DNA of 64,000 nt from Bacteroidales bacterium UBA5072 (GCA_002415855.1 DIAS01000126.1:24237-88236), one strand, 5' to 3'; positions 44,839-53,976 are shown, counted from the stretch's first letter. The notes: generated by a model from the letters alone, not told the origin. Numbers and translations are program-made.

Positions 44839-46569
44839 ATGGAAGATGCAGCAAAGTACGGACAGCAGCACGCGGATATGGCGGAATTTGCAGGTATGAT
44901 CGCAAGGCATTTACAGGGTATTTATAAAACCGGGTTTAGTGAAGGACTGGTAAACCGGATACTGAAGCTTGCAGACCAGCGGCATGAGGCAAAACCACTT
45001 TGGAATGAGCGCGAAATGGTATTGATCACTTACGGCAACGGAATTGTCATGCCTGACAGGAAACCACTGCAGATTCTCCTGGACTTTCTTCGTGAAAGGC
45101 TGGCGGGGAAAATTACATGCGTCCATATTCTGCCATTCTTCCCTTATACCTCCGATGACGGATTTTCGGTAAGCGATTACATGAATGTTGATCCGGCGCT
45201 GGGCAGCTGGGCTGATATAACAGCCATTGGAGCTGAATTTGGTCTGATGACCGACCTCGTCATAAATCATGTATCAGCCAGCCACCCCTGGTTCAAAAAC
45301 TACCTGGCAGGCAAAGACCCCGGGAAGGACTTTTTTATAGAATCAGAGCCTGACACTGATTACAGCCAGGTGGTCAGGCCCCGAAGCACGCCCTTGTTTA
45401 CCGGGTTTGAATCACCCAGGGGGACGAAGAAAGTATGGACCACGTTCAGCAATGATCAGGTTGACCTGAACTTCTCAAACCCGGAGGTCCTGATTGAAAT
45501 GATCAGGATTTTGCTGTTTTATGTAAGCAAGGGAGTACGCATCATTCGCCTCGATGCCATTGCCTTTCTCTGGAAGGAGAGAGGAACAACCTGTCTGCAC
45601 CTGCCTGAGACCCATGCGATTGTAAAGCTTTTGCGGGATGTTGTTTCTTATGTGAGCCCCGGCACCATAATCCTGACGGAGACAAATGTGCCGAATACGG
45701 AAAACTGGAGCTATTTTGGCAATGCCGACGAAGCCCACATGGTTTACCAGTTCAGCCTGCCGCCCTTGCTGCTGCATGCTTTGTTTACCGGCAACTCAGA
45801 GCACCTGAACCAATGGGCAGGCAGCATACCCGAACTCAATGCGAACCAGACCTTTCTGAATTACACCGCATCTCATGACGGCATTGGCATCAGACCACTT
45901 GAAGGGTTGCTGCCGGACCGTGAGATCCTGCAATTGCTTGAAGCCATGTCAGCTTTCGGAGGGATGGTCAGTTACAGGAGTAATCCTGATGGATCTCAGA
46001 GTCCTTACGAGATTAACATCACCTTTTTAGACGCCATGAAGGGCGATATAAACGGGCCGGATGAGTTCCAGGAAGCAAGGTTCATCTGTTCACAAACGAT
46101 CATGATGTCCCTGAAGGGAATACCCGCGTTCTATTTCAATAGTCTCACAGGTACTGCAAACGATCATGAAGGTGTCAGGGCAACAGGAAGAGCCCGCAGC
46201 ATTAACCGCAAGCAGTGGCGTGCGGATGAACTTGTGTCACTTTTGTCAACTGATACCATGCACAGCAGGATATTTAAGGAGCTGATTCGTCTTGTCGGGA
46301 TTAGACAGGGCTGTTCTGCATTTCACCCCGGAAGCAGGCAGGAGGTGCTGCCGCTTGGTGAACAGGTGGTTGCTTTTAAGAGGTTCAACACAGCAACAGG
46401 TGACAGTATCATTTGTATTTCCAATCTTGCAGTGAGGCAAGTGGATATTCAAACATCGTTGGTACGGATAAAAAATGGATACGATCTGATATCCTGCCGG
46501 AATTTGCAGCAACAATCAGATCGTATCCGAATAAATGCCTTTCAGACTTTATGGATTGCTGAAAGTTAA
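44839..46569 (+). CDS. GH13_18 glycoside phosphorylase (sucrose / glucosylglycerate phosphorylase-like)
   Basis: A 576-residue alpha-amylase-fold protein of the GH13_18 type: HILPFFPYTSDDGFSVSDY near the N-terminus is the sucrose phosphorylase signature. The nucleophile is Asp239 (IIRLDAIAF), the acid/base Glu281 (ILTETNVPN) and the transition-state stabiliser Asp347 (ASHDGIGIR). The subfamily includes sucrose, sucrose-6-phosphate, glucosylglycerol and glucosylglycerate phosphorylases. Sitting behind two GT4 genes and a HAD phosphatase, it may release glucose-1-phosphate from a glucosyl compatible solute such as glucosylglycerate. I used the ATG at 44839 and not the TTG at 44830. Confidence 0.88.
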   Translation: MEDAAKYGQQHADMAEFAGMIARHLQGIYKTGFSEGLVNRILKLADQRHEAKPLWNEREMVLITYGNGIVMPDRKPLQILLDFLRERLAGKITCVHILPFFPYTSDDGFSVSDYMNVDPALGSWADITAIGAEFGLMTDLVINHVSASHPWFKNYLAGKDPGKDFFIESEPDTDYSQVVRPRSTPLFTGFESPRGTKKVWTTFSNDQVDLNFSNPEVLIEMIRILLFYVSKGVRIIRLDAIAFLWKERGTTCLHLPETHAIVKLLRDVVSYVSPGTIILTETNVPNTENWSYFGNADEAHMVYQFSLPPLLLHALFTGNSEHLNQWAGSIPELNANQTFLNYTASHDGIGIRPLEGLLPDREILQLLEAMSAFGGMVSYRSNPDGSQSPYEINITFLDAMKGDINGPDEFQEARFICSQTIMMSLKGIPAFYFNSLTGTANDHEGVRATGRARSINRKQWRADELVSLLSTDTMHSRIFKELIRLVGIRQGCSAFHPGSRQEVLPLGEQVVAFKRFNTATGDSIICISNLAVRQVDIQTSLVRIKNGYDLISCRNLQQQSDRIRINAFQTLWIAES

Positions 46570-46587
46570 TATCCTGAAAAGGTAGAA

Positions 46588-47100
46588 TTAGTTCTTATAA
46601 GCCATATCCTGCAGGGATTTGCTGACAATCAGGTTGTATTTCTCAGCATTGCCTGTGTTCATTACAAACCTCAGTTTATCCTGTTCCATAAAGAAATCTA
46701 TGGCAGAACCCGAATTGATCATGCCTTTTCTTTCTGTAATAATGAGACTGTTTGATCCCTGAAGCTTGCTGATCACTTCGTTCAACCGTGAAATTTTACC
46801 ATCACCGACAAAAACAATATGGCAACGTGAAACACTCTGAGGATCATCGAATTTCTTAACAATGATGGGTTGAGATCCAACTTTTTTATTGGCCACAAAG
46901 GCAATTAGGCTGTTATAGATCTCATTGTCACCTACCACACCAATAATAAATTCGCCGGAAGAACTTCCTGCGGGCCACTGGATAAGGCGTGAGAAATTGT
47001 AAATGAACATGGTCTGTGCCTGGCTGACACTGCTGACCTGGGAATGCCCGAATCCAACGCTCAGCAGAATCAATGCGATAAGTAAAACTCCTTTCTTCAT
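46588..47100 (-). CDS. YfiR-like (DUF4154) exported protein
   Basis: A 170-residue protein with a signal peptide (MKKGVLLIALILLSVGFGHS) and the DUF4154 pattern (MFIYNFSRLIQWP, FIIGVVGDNEIY, CHIVFVG, LIITERKGMINSGSAIDFF). YfiR of Pseudomonas is a periplasmic repressor of the cyclase YfiN, but Bacteroidota homologues more often pair with sensor kinases; no partner is next to it here. The frame extends upstream to 47187 but the signal peptide sets the start at 47100. It converges with the GH13_18 gene. Confidence 0.9.
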   Translation of the reverse strand: MKKGVLLIALILLSVGFGHSQVSSVSQAQTMFIYNFSRLIQWPAGSSSGEFIIGVVGDNEIYNSLIAFVANKKVGSQPIIVKKFDDPQSVSRCHIVFVGDGKISRLNEVISKLQGSNSLIITERKGMINSGSAIDFFMEQDKLRFVMNTGNAEKYNLIVSKSLQDMAYKN

Positions 47101-47168
47101 CAATATTTGATTTAGTTTTCCTATTTTACGGTATAATGCGGAAAAGGTTCTCAACACTGTATAATAAA

Positions 47169-47192
47169 AAAAGGTGATATACATCACCTTTT
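47169..47192 (-). terminator. Rho-independent terminator (second of a tandem pair)
   Basis: A perfect 10-bp stem (AAAAGGTGAT / ATCACCTTTT) with a 4-base loop is followed on the minus strand by a T-run. It lies about 65 bases downstream of the hairpin that ends the small basic protein gene and insulates the YfiR-like gene. Confidence 0.75.
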
Positions 47193-47240
47193 GAAAAAAG
47201 TTGAATAAAACCTCAACTGGCTATGTCTTTTAGGCCAATA

Positions 47241-47266
47241 AAAAAAGGGATATTCTATCCCTTTTT
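47241..47266 (-). terminator. Terminator overlapping the stop codon of the small basic protein
   Basis: On the minus strand an 11-bp stem (AAAAAGGGATA / TATCCCTTTTT) closes a 3-base loop and is followed by a T-run. The last codons and the TAG stop of the 36-residue gene are inside the hairpin. Confidence 0.7.
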
Positions 47267-47365
47267 GGTTTCACGTTTTTCTTTCTTGGCAGCCCTTTTT
47301 TCTTTTAAACTCAGTTTAGCCGCCTTCTTTTCTTTTTCTTTAGTAGGGGATTTCTCTTTGGACAT
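47255..47365 (-). CDS. Small lysine-rich protein (36 residues)
   Basis: The ATG at 47365 opens a 36-residue frame that begins MSKEKSPTKEKEKKAAKLSL and ends with KRETKKG. It is almost half lysine with several glutamates and no hydrophobic core. Small basic proteins of this kind recur in Bacteroidota genomes without known function; nucleic-acid or ribosome binding is a guess. A -7 element match lies upstream (47387-47394) and two terminators lie downstream, so it looks like a complete one-gene unit. Confidence 0.6.
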   Translation of the reverse strand: MSKEKSPTKEKEKKAAKLSLKEKRAAKKEKRETKKG

Positions 47366-47386
47366 ATTTCTAGGATTATGTTTTTA

Positions 47387-47394
47387 CAAAAATA
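47387..47394 (-). promoter_or_regulatory. Candidate -7 element of the small basic protein gene
   Basis: On the minus strand TATTTTTG is an exact TAnnTTTG match 21 bases before the ATG. The -33 region has no clear TTTG at 19-21 bases. Confidence 0.45.
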
Positions 47395-47433
47395 GAAAAT
47401 GCTTCAGAAAAATAATTACAGAAACCTGAAAAC

Positions 47434-50061
47434 TTATTGTTCAAGTTTGAGTATTTGTTCACCTATGCCGATTTTATATCCAGCAGAGAACATTTGGATT
47501 GTGCCGTGCTTGTCGCACAAAATTACCAAGGGCAGATTGTCTTTAAGCCCTTTGCCATAAATGGCATCTGCAGCCTTAAGTAAATTGTCCTTATAGTCGA
47601 TACCTGCAAGATAATCCGAGGGCAGGGTGTAGGCATCCAGCACACTGAGCCCTGATCGTTTATCGGCGGATGCCAGGAACAGGAACCTTGTGTTCCAGTT
47701 GTTGAAATGATCCACATAGGCACCAAGGTCATTCAGGATATGCCTGGATGGTTCAAGTCCCGGATCAAGTAATACCACAACCAGGTTCTTTTCCGCTGTA
47801 AGCGTTGCCAGGCTTTCCGGTGATGAGTGTTCCGGAATAACGGCCAGCAGCCTTTCCAGGTTCAGTTTTCCAATCACTGGTAATTCTCCGGTTTTTTCCC
47901 GCAGCTGAACAGGTAACCTGGTTACACGGCCTGGTTCTATGGTGAAGTAGGTCAGCGTGCTCAGGACTGATCCGTTTTCCAATCGGTTCCCGGAGATGAG
48001 CACATATCGCCCGGTATCGAGCGGAATCGAATGAAAGCTTTCCGCCTGACGTCCCTCTTCAAATTCAAGGGTACCATAATGACCATCCCGGAGCATTCCG
48101 ATCGTAAAATGTGTATAGTATCCCGGTGGAACCGGGTTATTCCCGGACCCTGTCAGCGTCAGAAACCCCTGTACGGTCCGCTCGGCTGGTTTGTCAAAGG
48201 AGGCTCTGGTCCATTCACCGTTATGCAGGTATTCTGGAAAACGGTCCACCGGATTCATCCGGGCCGGAATGCCAAATGTACGGCAGACCGCAACGAAAAA
48301 GATATCTCTTGATTGCAGGTCTGCCACTCGCAGATTGTAAACACCGACAGGCGTAAGTGGGGCCCTGGAGTGCTGATTGGCGCGTTCATCAATGCGGATA
48401 TTCTCTTTTATCCAGCGAATGAGGACTGCCATATCCGTTTTAACCGAAGGCTCCAGGAACGACATCTTTTTCCGCAGGAAGCTGCGCCAGGGAGACAGAT
48501 TCTCCAGGTCGATCCGGGGTGAAAGAATATACTTTACGAACGTTTCGCGGTTGATTCCTTCAACAGCAAGTGATTCCCTCAGATGGTCGGTGAGAACAGC
48601 TTCACGGGCATCGCTGCAATCCTTGTCGGATAGCACGCTTGCAAGGGCCAGAACGTAGCTGCGGTAATTCTCTGAGTTTTTTTCAAGATAGGCAGAAATT
48701 TGAGGCCAGTTGCCATAGCTTTTTTCAATGAGCCTCCAAACCGTGTCGCAGTCGAGTTGAAGCCGCTTAGCCAGAACAGTAGCCCAGATGCTGTCTTTGA
48801 AGGTGCTCATGTAAGCATTGCGCAAAGAATCCTCCTGCAGAAGGCGCAGGTCATTCTCTTTTCTTTTCTGGGCGCTGATCTGGTTATCCGTTTTGATGGC
48901 ATGGGGAGGGACAATGTCATAGCATTCGGTGTGGGGCATTTGTGCAGTTTTATTTAGTACCAGCACCAGTGTGTCGGTTTCCAGGACGGTTATCTTCCGG
49001 TAATTGAACAATCCTTTTTTTGAAGTCCAGATCATCAGGTCGCCCATGCCAGTGGTCAAATGTGCCCGACCCTTTTTATCGGTATATTTTGTTGCAATGG
49101 GAAAGAATTCAGCATAGTTGTAAAGCTTGAATTCAACTTTTGCACTTTCAGCAGGCCTGCCGTCGGGATTCTTTACAACCACAGTAATTGTTTTAACCGG
49201 AGCGTAATTTGCAGTAAGGTTCAGCTCTGAGAACCGATCAGCTTCATCAACAACCTCTTCCTTTCCGAAATAGCGGCCGTATACCCTGGTATGCAACAAC
49301 ATGATGCGTCGCGACTGCTCGCTGAACCAACCCATATTCAAGGCTGGTTCCGGTTCGCATGCACCCATATAATGCCATGCACCGTTGATCCATACCTCAA
49401 CCCAGGCATGGTTATCATCCGTATGAGCCCAGCGTGGTGTATAAACCTGCCGTGCCGGGATACCGGCTGTCCGCATTGCAGATACCGTAAAAGTGGATTC
49501 CTCGCCGCAACGGCCGAATGTCTTTTTTATCGTGCACAACGGGGCACTGGTGCGTGCATCGGTTCCCCTGTAGTTTACTTTTTCATGGCACCAGTGGTTT
49601 ATCTCGAGCGCAGCATCTGTCATATTCATGTCTTTGACGCGTTCTTTGATTTCCTGGTACATGACCAGCCGGAAAGAATCAAGGTTTTCGTTATTGACCC
49701 GCAACGGAAGAACGAAATGAAGAAAAATATCTTCCGGGATTCCGCTGCTCCAGGGCATTTGTTTTCGGGCTTTCAGACATTGCCTAACATTCGACAGAAA
49801 AAATGATGGCGGATAATCAGCCAGGTCGCTCAGGGGCATGTAAGCATACAGAAATTCAAGAGCCTGCCTTTCATCGTCAGCCATTTTCTGGTTGAATATA
49901 TCCCACAAGGGTAACTGACTGTTTGCAGTGAGTTGCTTCTGGATCAGTATCATCCGTTGAATATCGGCCTTGCGTGATGGCGATTGGATCAATTCCTCCT
50001 CTTTCCTGCATCCGAAAATCAACAAGAGGAATAATGCCGTGGTTACGCTGAATCTGTTCAT
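47434..50061 (-). CDS. Transglutaminase-like lipoprotein with C-terminal thioredoxin-like domain
   Basis: An 875-residue lipoprotein (lipobox LIFGC, Cys18). A transglutaminase-like core (about 150-245) shows Cys185 in FGRCGEES and His218 in DNHAWVEVW; the third position reads GACEPE in place of the usual Asp-Pro. A carboxypeptidase-like beta domain (about 295-370) follows. A second, degenerate transglutaminase-like segment (about 555-640; SRDIFFVAVCRTFGIPARM) and a C-terminal thioredoxin-like domain without CxxC (about 735-875) complete it. The substrate is unknown; such proteins act on peptide amides at the cell surface. It follows the GH92 gene by 42 bases. Confidence 0.82.
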   Translation of the reverse strand: MNRFSVTTALFLLLIFGCRKEEELIQSPSRKADIQRMILIQKQLTANSQLPLWDIFNQKMADDERQALEFLYAYMPLSDLADYPPSFFLSNVRQCLKARKQMPWSSGIPEDIFLHFVLPLRVNNENLDSFRLVMYQEIKERVKDMNMTDAALEINHWCHEKVNYRGTDARTSAPLCTIKKTFGRCGEESTFTVSAMRTAGIPARQVYTPRWAHTDDNHAWVEVWINGAWHYMGACEPEPALNMGWFSEQSRRIMLLHTRVYGRYFGKEEVVDEADRFSELNLTANYAPVKTITVVVKNPDGRPAESAKVEFKLYNYAEFFPIATKYTDKKGRAHLTTGMGDLMIWTSKKGLFNYRKITVLETDTLVLVLNKTAQMPHTECYDIVPPHAIKTDNQISAQKRKENDLRLLQEDSLRNAYMSTFKDSIWATVLAKRLQLDCDTVWRLIEKSYGNWPQISAYLEKNSENYRSYVLALASVLSDKDCSDAREAVLTDHLRESLAVEGINRETFVKYILSPRIDLENLSPWRSFLRKKMSFLEPSVKTDMAVLIRWIKENIRIDERANQHSRAPLTPVGVYNLRVADLQSRDIFFVAVCRTFGIPARMNPVDRFPEYLHNGEWTRASFDKPAERTVQGFLTLTGSGNNPVPPGYYTHFTIGMLRDGHYGTLEFEEGRQAESFHSIPLDTGRYVLISGNRLENGSVLSTLTYFTIEPGRVTRLPVQLREKTGELPVIGKLNLERLLAVIPEHSSPESLATLTAEKNLVVVLLDPGLEPSRHILNDLGAYVDHFNNWNTRFLFLASADKRSGLSVLDAYTLPSDYLAGIDYKDNLLKAADAIYGKGLKDNLPLVILCDKHGTIQMFSAGYKIGIGEQILKLEQ

Positions 50062-50103
50062 GGGTATCTGCTATTTGTCAGGTTTCTAATCACAGTCAGC
50101 ATG

Positions 50104-52371
50104 TTATTGAGGAATTGCCGAAAACGGCCTGTCTTTGATATCAGATCCAAACCCCGCGTTTGGACTGGGTCCCATTTCAAACACCAGATGGCCTCCCTCA
50201 ATAATTTGCCTGTATGTGATGTATGATTTCGTATAGGGTTTGTCATTCAGCATGGCTGACTGGATATACAGGTTCTCCCCACTGATATTGAGGGCTTTCA
50301 CGACAAAGCTCTTCCCATGGGGCAGCATTAAGGCGGCCTCATCAAAAAGGGGGCTTCCGAATACAAAAACGCCGTTGGCCGGATTGACCGGATAGAGTCC
50401 CAAGGCGGAGAGGATGTACCAGGCTGACATCTGGCCGCAATCTTCGTTCCCACATAATCCATCCGGTTTGTCGGAATAAAGTGCCTGCATAATGGACCTG
50501 GCTTTTTCCGCCGTTTTCCATTGCTGTCCTGCGTAGGCATATAGATAAGCGATATGATGGCTTGGTTCATTGCCGTGGGCATATTGTCCTATGAGTCCTG
50601 AAATATCGGCAGAGGCCTTCTCGCCCATGTCGCCTTCCACAACAAAGAGACTGTCGAGTTTGGCCAGGAATGGCCCGTCTCCTCCAAAGAGTCGGATCAG
50701 TCCTTCCACATCGTGCGGGACGAGCCAGGTATATTGCCAGGCGTTCCCTTCGGTATAATCACCCCATTCGTGTATTGACTGAAACGGGCTGAAGGGCTCA
50801 CGGAACTTTCCGTTATCCAGTTTTGCACGCATAAAATGTGTCACTGGGTCAAAATATTGCTGATAAAAGGTGGCGCGTTTCGAATAATACTCGTAATCCT
50901 CCATCTTGCCCAATGCCAGTGCCATTTGTGCAATACACCAGTCGGAAATGCAGTATTCCAAAGCTTTGGAAACGGATTCTCTTTCTTTGTCAGCAGGGAT
51001 AAATCCCTTTTCTTTCAGGAATCCCACCCCATAATCATCGCGTGAGGATGAGACTTTCATGGCTTCAAAAGCCAGTTTAGCATCAATGCCACGGAAGCCT
51101 TTAAACCAGGCATCCGCGATGATCGGTACCGCACTGTATCCCACCATGCAGTCGGTTTCATTGCCCATCAGATGCCAGACCGGTAGTTTACCCTGTTGTT
51201 TGTAAATAGTCAGCATGGTATTCACCATGTCATTTACCCTTTCGGGCTGGGTCAGCGTAAAGAGGGGATGTGCAGCCCGGTAGGTATCCCAAAGAGAAAA
51301 AACCGAATAGGTCCGGAAACCTTGATCGGGATGAGCCTTCCCGTCGGCTCCCCGGTAATCACCATTGCTGTCACAAAAAAGGGCCGGATGAATGTAACTA
51401 TGAAACAGTGCAGTATAAAAGGTTCTCAGGAGTGCTACGTCTTTCCCTTTTACACGGATCTTACCCAGCTCTCTGTTCCAGGCTTGTTTTGCCGCGTCAG
51501 CTGCTTCCTCGAAGTTCCATTCCGGTAGTTCACCTTGCAGGTTTGCCATTGCATTTTCGCAACTTACCGGAGAAATGGCTATTTTGAGTAGCACCGGTTC
51601 ATCTTGGCTGGCACCGAAGGTCAGTATTCCCGTCAGTTTGCCTGACCGGGCAGAATCACCCGGCACAAAAAGGTCATTGTCGAAAAGCTCAAATTTTTCC
51701 ACAGGACAGGATGTCTGGATTACAAAAAACACACGTTGGTCCTTTGCCCAGCCGGTGGAAAAGCGATAGCCCTCCCAGGTTGCAGGGTTAATTCTCCGGA
51801 TAAAGGTTTCCGCAGGCTGATCCCAGCCTATGCCTTCTGCCAGGTTTATGGCAATGTGCGCCTCCCGGGTTGACGGAAAGGTGTACCGGTGGAAGGCCAC
51901 TCTTTCCGTTGCCGTCAGCTCCGCCAGAATATCAAAATCTTTAAGCCTGACAGCATAATAACCTGTTGTTGCTTGCTCGTCAGCATGACTGAATCTGGAG
52001 GCATATCCTGAGAGGGGCTTATCGGCGGTTCCCGGGCTGGTCTTTACTTTCCCGGTAAAAGGGGTGATCAGGATATCACCAAGGTCACCGATTCCGGTTC
52101 CGCTCAGGTGCAACTGTGAAAATCCGGTGATTATGCTGTCGGAATAATGGTAACCCGAACACCAGTCCCACCCTTTGATATAATTTACCGGTCCGGTCTG
52201 AACTGCGCCAAAAGGGACACTGGCTCCCAGAAAAACATGACCGTGATAGCCGGTTCCGATCATCGGATCGACATAGGCAGTAAAATCAGTTCCCCGCTGA
52301 GGATCCCCGGCACAGGAAAGGCAGGCCGCAGCAACTGCAAGGACAACTGACCACGAAGAGAAATGCTTCAT
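50104..52371 (-). CDS. GH92 alpha-mannosidase-type lipoprotein
   Basis: A 755-residue exported enzyme with a lipobox (CLSC, about Cys20). GH92 features run through it: YVDPMIGTGYHGHVFLGAS at the N-terminus, the acid motif HGNEPSHHIAYLYAYAGQ near residues 590-605, and GNEDCGQMSAWY near 645. GH92 enzymes are calcium-dependent exo-alpha-mannosidases that act on N-glycans or yeast mannan; the exact linkage cannot be read. It follows the esterase gene by 21 bases and precedes the transglutaminase lipoprotein, so the three may share a transcript. No SusC/SusD pair is adjacent. Confidence 0.94.
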   Translation of the reverse strand: MKHFSSWSVVLAVAAACLSCAGDPQRGTDFTAYVDPMIGTGYHGHVFLGASVPFGAVQTGPVNYIKGWDWCSGYHYSDSIITGFSQLHLSGTGIGDLGDILITPFTGKVKTSPGTADKPLSGYASRFSHADEQATTGYYAVRLKDFDILAELTATERVAFHRYTFPSTREAHIAINLAEGIGWDQPAETFIRRINPATWEGYRFSTGWAKDQRVFFVIQTSCPVEKFELFDNDLFVPGDSARSGKLTGILTFGASQDEPVLLKIAISPVSCENAMANLQGELPEWNFEEAADAAKQAWNRELGKIRVKGKDVALLRTFYTALFHSYIHPALFCDSNGDYRGADGKAHPDQGFRTYSVFSLWDTYRAAHPLFTLTQPERVNDMVNTMLTIYKQQGKLPVWHLMGNETDCMVGYSAVPIIADAWFKGFRGIDAKLAFEAMKVSSSRDDYGVGFLKEKGFIPADKERESVSKALEYCISDWCIAQMALALGKMEDYEYYSKRATFYQQYFDPVTHFMRAKLDNGKFREPFSPFQSIHEWGDYTEGNAWQYTWLVPHDVEGLIRLFGGDGPFLAKLDSLFVVEGDMGEKASADISGLIGQYAHGNEPSHHIAYLYAYAGQQWKTAEKARSIMQALYSDKPDGLCGNEDCGQMSAWYILSALGLYPVNPANGVFVFGSPLFDEAALMLPHGKSFVVKALNISGENLYIQSAMLNDKPYTKSYITYRQIIEGGHLVFEMGPSPNAGFGSDIKDRPFSAIPQ

Positions 52372-52392
52372 ACAGGCAGTCTCGGTGATGGA

Positions 52393-53256
52393 TTAGTATT
52401 GATGAAAGGCCTCGGATATAAATGCAAGAACCTCCGGAAACGATTCCCGCCAGTAGGTCCAGGTATGTCCGCCGTCGCGTATCCTGAATTCATGGGGTAT
52501 TTCCTTTTTGCGCATGGCAATGTGAACAAGCGAATTCCCCTCGTAAAGGAAGTCATCATCCCCGCAATCTATATACCAGCGAACAGCTTTCTTCTGGTCA
52601 TCGGGAATGCTGTCGAGCAGGGGCAGCACGCTGTGTCGTTTGTAATAGGCTTCAATTTCAGCATCAGTGACATTTGTAATACCACGTTCCACGTAGTTTT
52701 TTCTGGCTTGCTCAAGCGAAAGAGCACCGGTTGATGCACTTAATGGGCAAGCTGAAGAGAACATCTCGGGATGATGCAGGGCATACATAAAGGTTCCGCC
52801 GCCACCCATTGATAGTCCTGCCACAGCCCTGTACCGTTTTTCTCCTTTGATGCGGTATTGCTTTTCAATGAAGGGAACGAACTCCTGAAAGAAAAAGTCC
52901 TCGTAAAGCCATTCCCCCTTAATATCGTTGAAATATCCGCGCTGGCCGGTGTTGGCATCAGGCATAACAACGATCATGGGAGTAGCTTTGCCCTGGTTAA
53001 TGGCCTCGTCAGCAATGTGCAGCACTTCACCAAACTGCACCCAACCGGTCTGATCATCTCCGCCGCCGTGCAGCAAATAAAGCACGGGATAGCTGCGCTG
53101 CGAGGTTTCGTAATCAGGGGGGAGGTAAATGGCATACTTTCGGTCCATTTTCAGAATTTTGCTTGTCATCGACAGGTTATCCATAACCTTGCCGGTTTGA
53201 GCAGCCAGCATTGCGGGCAATACAGCTGCCAGCCCAAGTGCAACCAGTTTTTTCAT
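52393..53256 (-). CDS. Exported alpha/beta-hydrolase esterase (CE1/esterase D-like)
   Basis: A 287-residue protein with a signal peptide (MKKLVALGLAAVLPAMLAA). The fold is shown by VLYLLHGGGDDQTGW (oxyanion region), the nucleophile elbow GLSMGGGG, an acidic DCGDDDFLYEGN and the catalytic His in GGHTWTYWRESF. It resembles feruloyl and acetyl xylan esterases of CE1. The start was set at 53256 by the signal peptide; the frame runs back to 53349. It heads a run with the GH92 gene 21 bases downstream, suggesting deacylation of the same glycan. Confidence 0.92.
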   Translation of the reverse strand: MKKLVALGLAAVLPAMLAAQTGKVMDNLSMTSKILKMDRKYAIYLPPDYETSQRSYPVLYLLHGGGDDQTGWVQFGEVLHIADEAINQGKATPMIVVMPDANTGQRGYFNDIKGEWLYEDFFFQEFVPFIEKQYRIKGEKRYRAVAGLSMGGGGTFMYALHHPEMFSSACPLSASTGALSLEQARKNYVERGITNVTDAEIEAYYKRHSVLPLLDSIPDDQKKAVRWYIDCGDDDFLYEGNSLVHIAMRKKEIPHEFRIRDGGHTWTYWRESFPEVLAFISEAFHQY

Positions 53257-53358
53257 GATATGTTTGGTATATGTTGGTGGAAGAAGTGAATGGTGCGCAT
53301 TTAAACAGTAAGTATAACCATTATCGGGAACATTTGCAAAGTTGATCATGCAGCTGCC

Positions 53359-53976
53359 TCAGGGGTATTTGCCCGCGAAGACCGTATAGGACCTGTTATT
53401 GTTCACCATGTAATGATAATCCTCAGCCAGCCGGATCAGGTTCTTGCGGCTGGGTTTCCTGATGCCGGCAATCTTTGGTTCCATACCAGGGGCGTCTTTC
53501 ATATATATACTCAGGATTCCTATGTGCTGTTTTGACTGGTAGGCCTGGGGAATTTTGTTTTTAAAAATTACTTTGTTTTCATAAGGCAGCTCGATCAGTC
53601 CTGATCCGTCCTTTTCAAGATAATAGTGTTCACCCCGGGTATCACGTAAATAATACATGCTGATCCTGGCGAGGATCAGAAATTCCAGGAATGCTTTTTT
53701 GCCGCCGATATCCCGCGAAACATAGTATTTTCCGCCACTAATCCGGTATCCCAGTAAATCTCCCGGGAAGAGATCAACCATTCCCGGTTTTCCTGCTTCC
53801 CTGAAGTAGCAGCTTTGACCCATCAGCAGCTCGGAACGGTTATCAATATCACCATATACAGTATCGCCGCTAACCATGATGACATAACCGGTGCGAAAGT
53901 CGGCCTGGGCCAGAAGGCTCTGATAGGCCAGCAGAAAACATGCAATCAGCATGTACCTTGAAAAATAGACTGCCAT
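53359..53976 (-). CDS. Exported protein of unknown function
   Basis: A 205-residue protein with a signal peptide (about 1-24). It opens with FRTGYVIMVSGDTVYGDIDNR, a pattern I associate with the N-terminal domain of longer Bacteroidota outer-membrane-associated proteins. Those usually run on to a beta-barrel of about 400 residues in total, which is absent here. It could be a naturally short version or a truncated one; no frameshifted remainder is seen downstream. About 100 bases separate it from the esterase start, on the same strand. Confidence 0.65.
   Translation of the reverse strand: MAVYFSRYMLIACFLLAYQSLLAQADFRTGYVIMVSGDTVYGDIDNRSELLMGQSCYFREAGKPGMVDLFPGDLLGYRISGGKYYVSRDIGGKKAFLEFLILARISMYYLRDTRGEHYYLEKDGSGLIELPYENKVIFKNKIPQAYQSKQHIGILSIYMKDAPGMEPKIAGIRKPSRKNLIRLAEDYHYMVNNNRSYTVFAGKYP

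Noticed and set aside
47223..47429. A 68-codon plus-strand frame over the small basic protein gene
   Set aside because: It has the phenylalanine/serine-rich composition expected from reading lysine/glutamate codons backwards; the minus strand has the promoter element and terminators.
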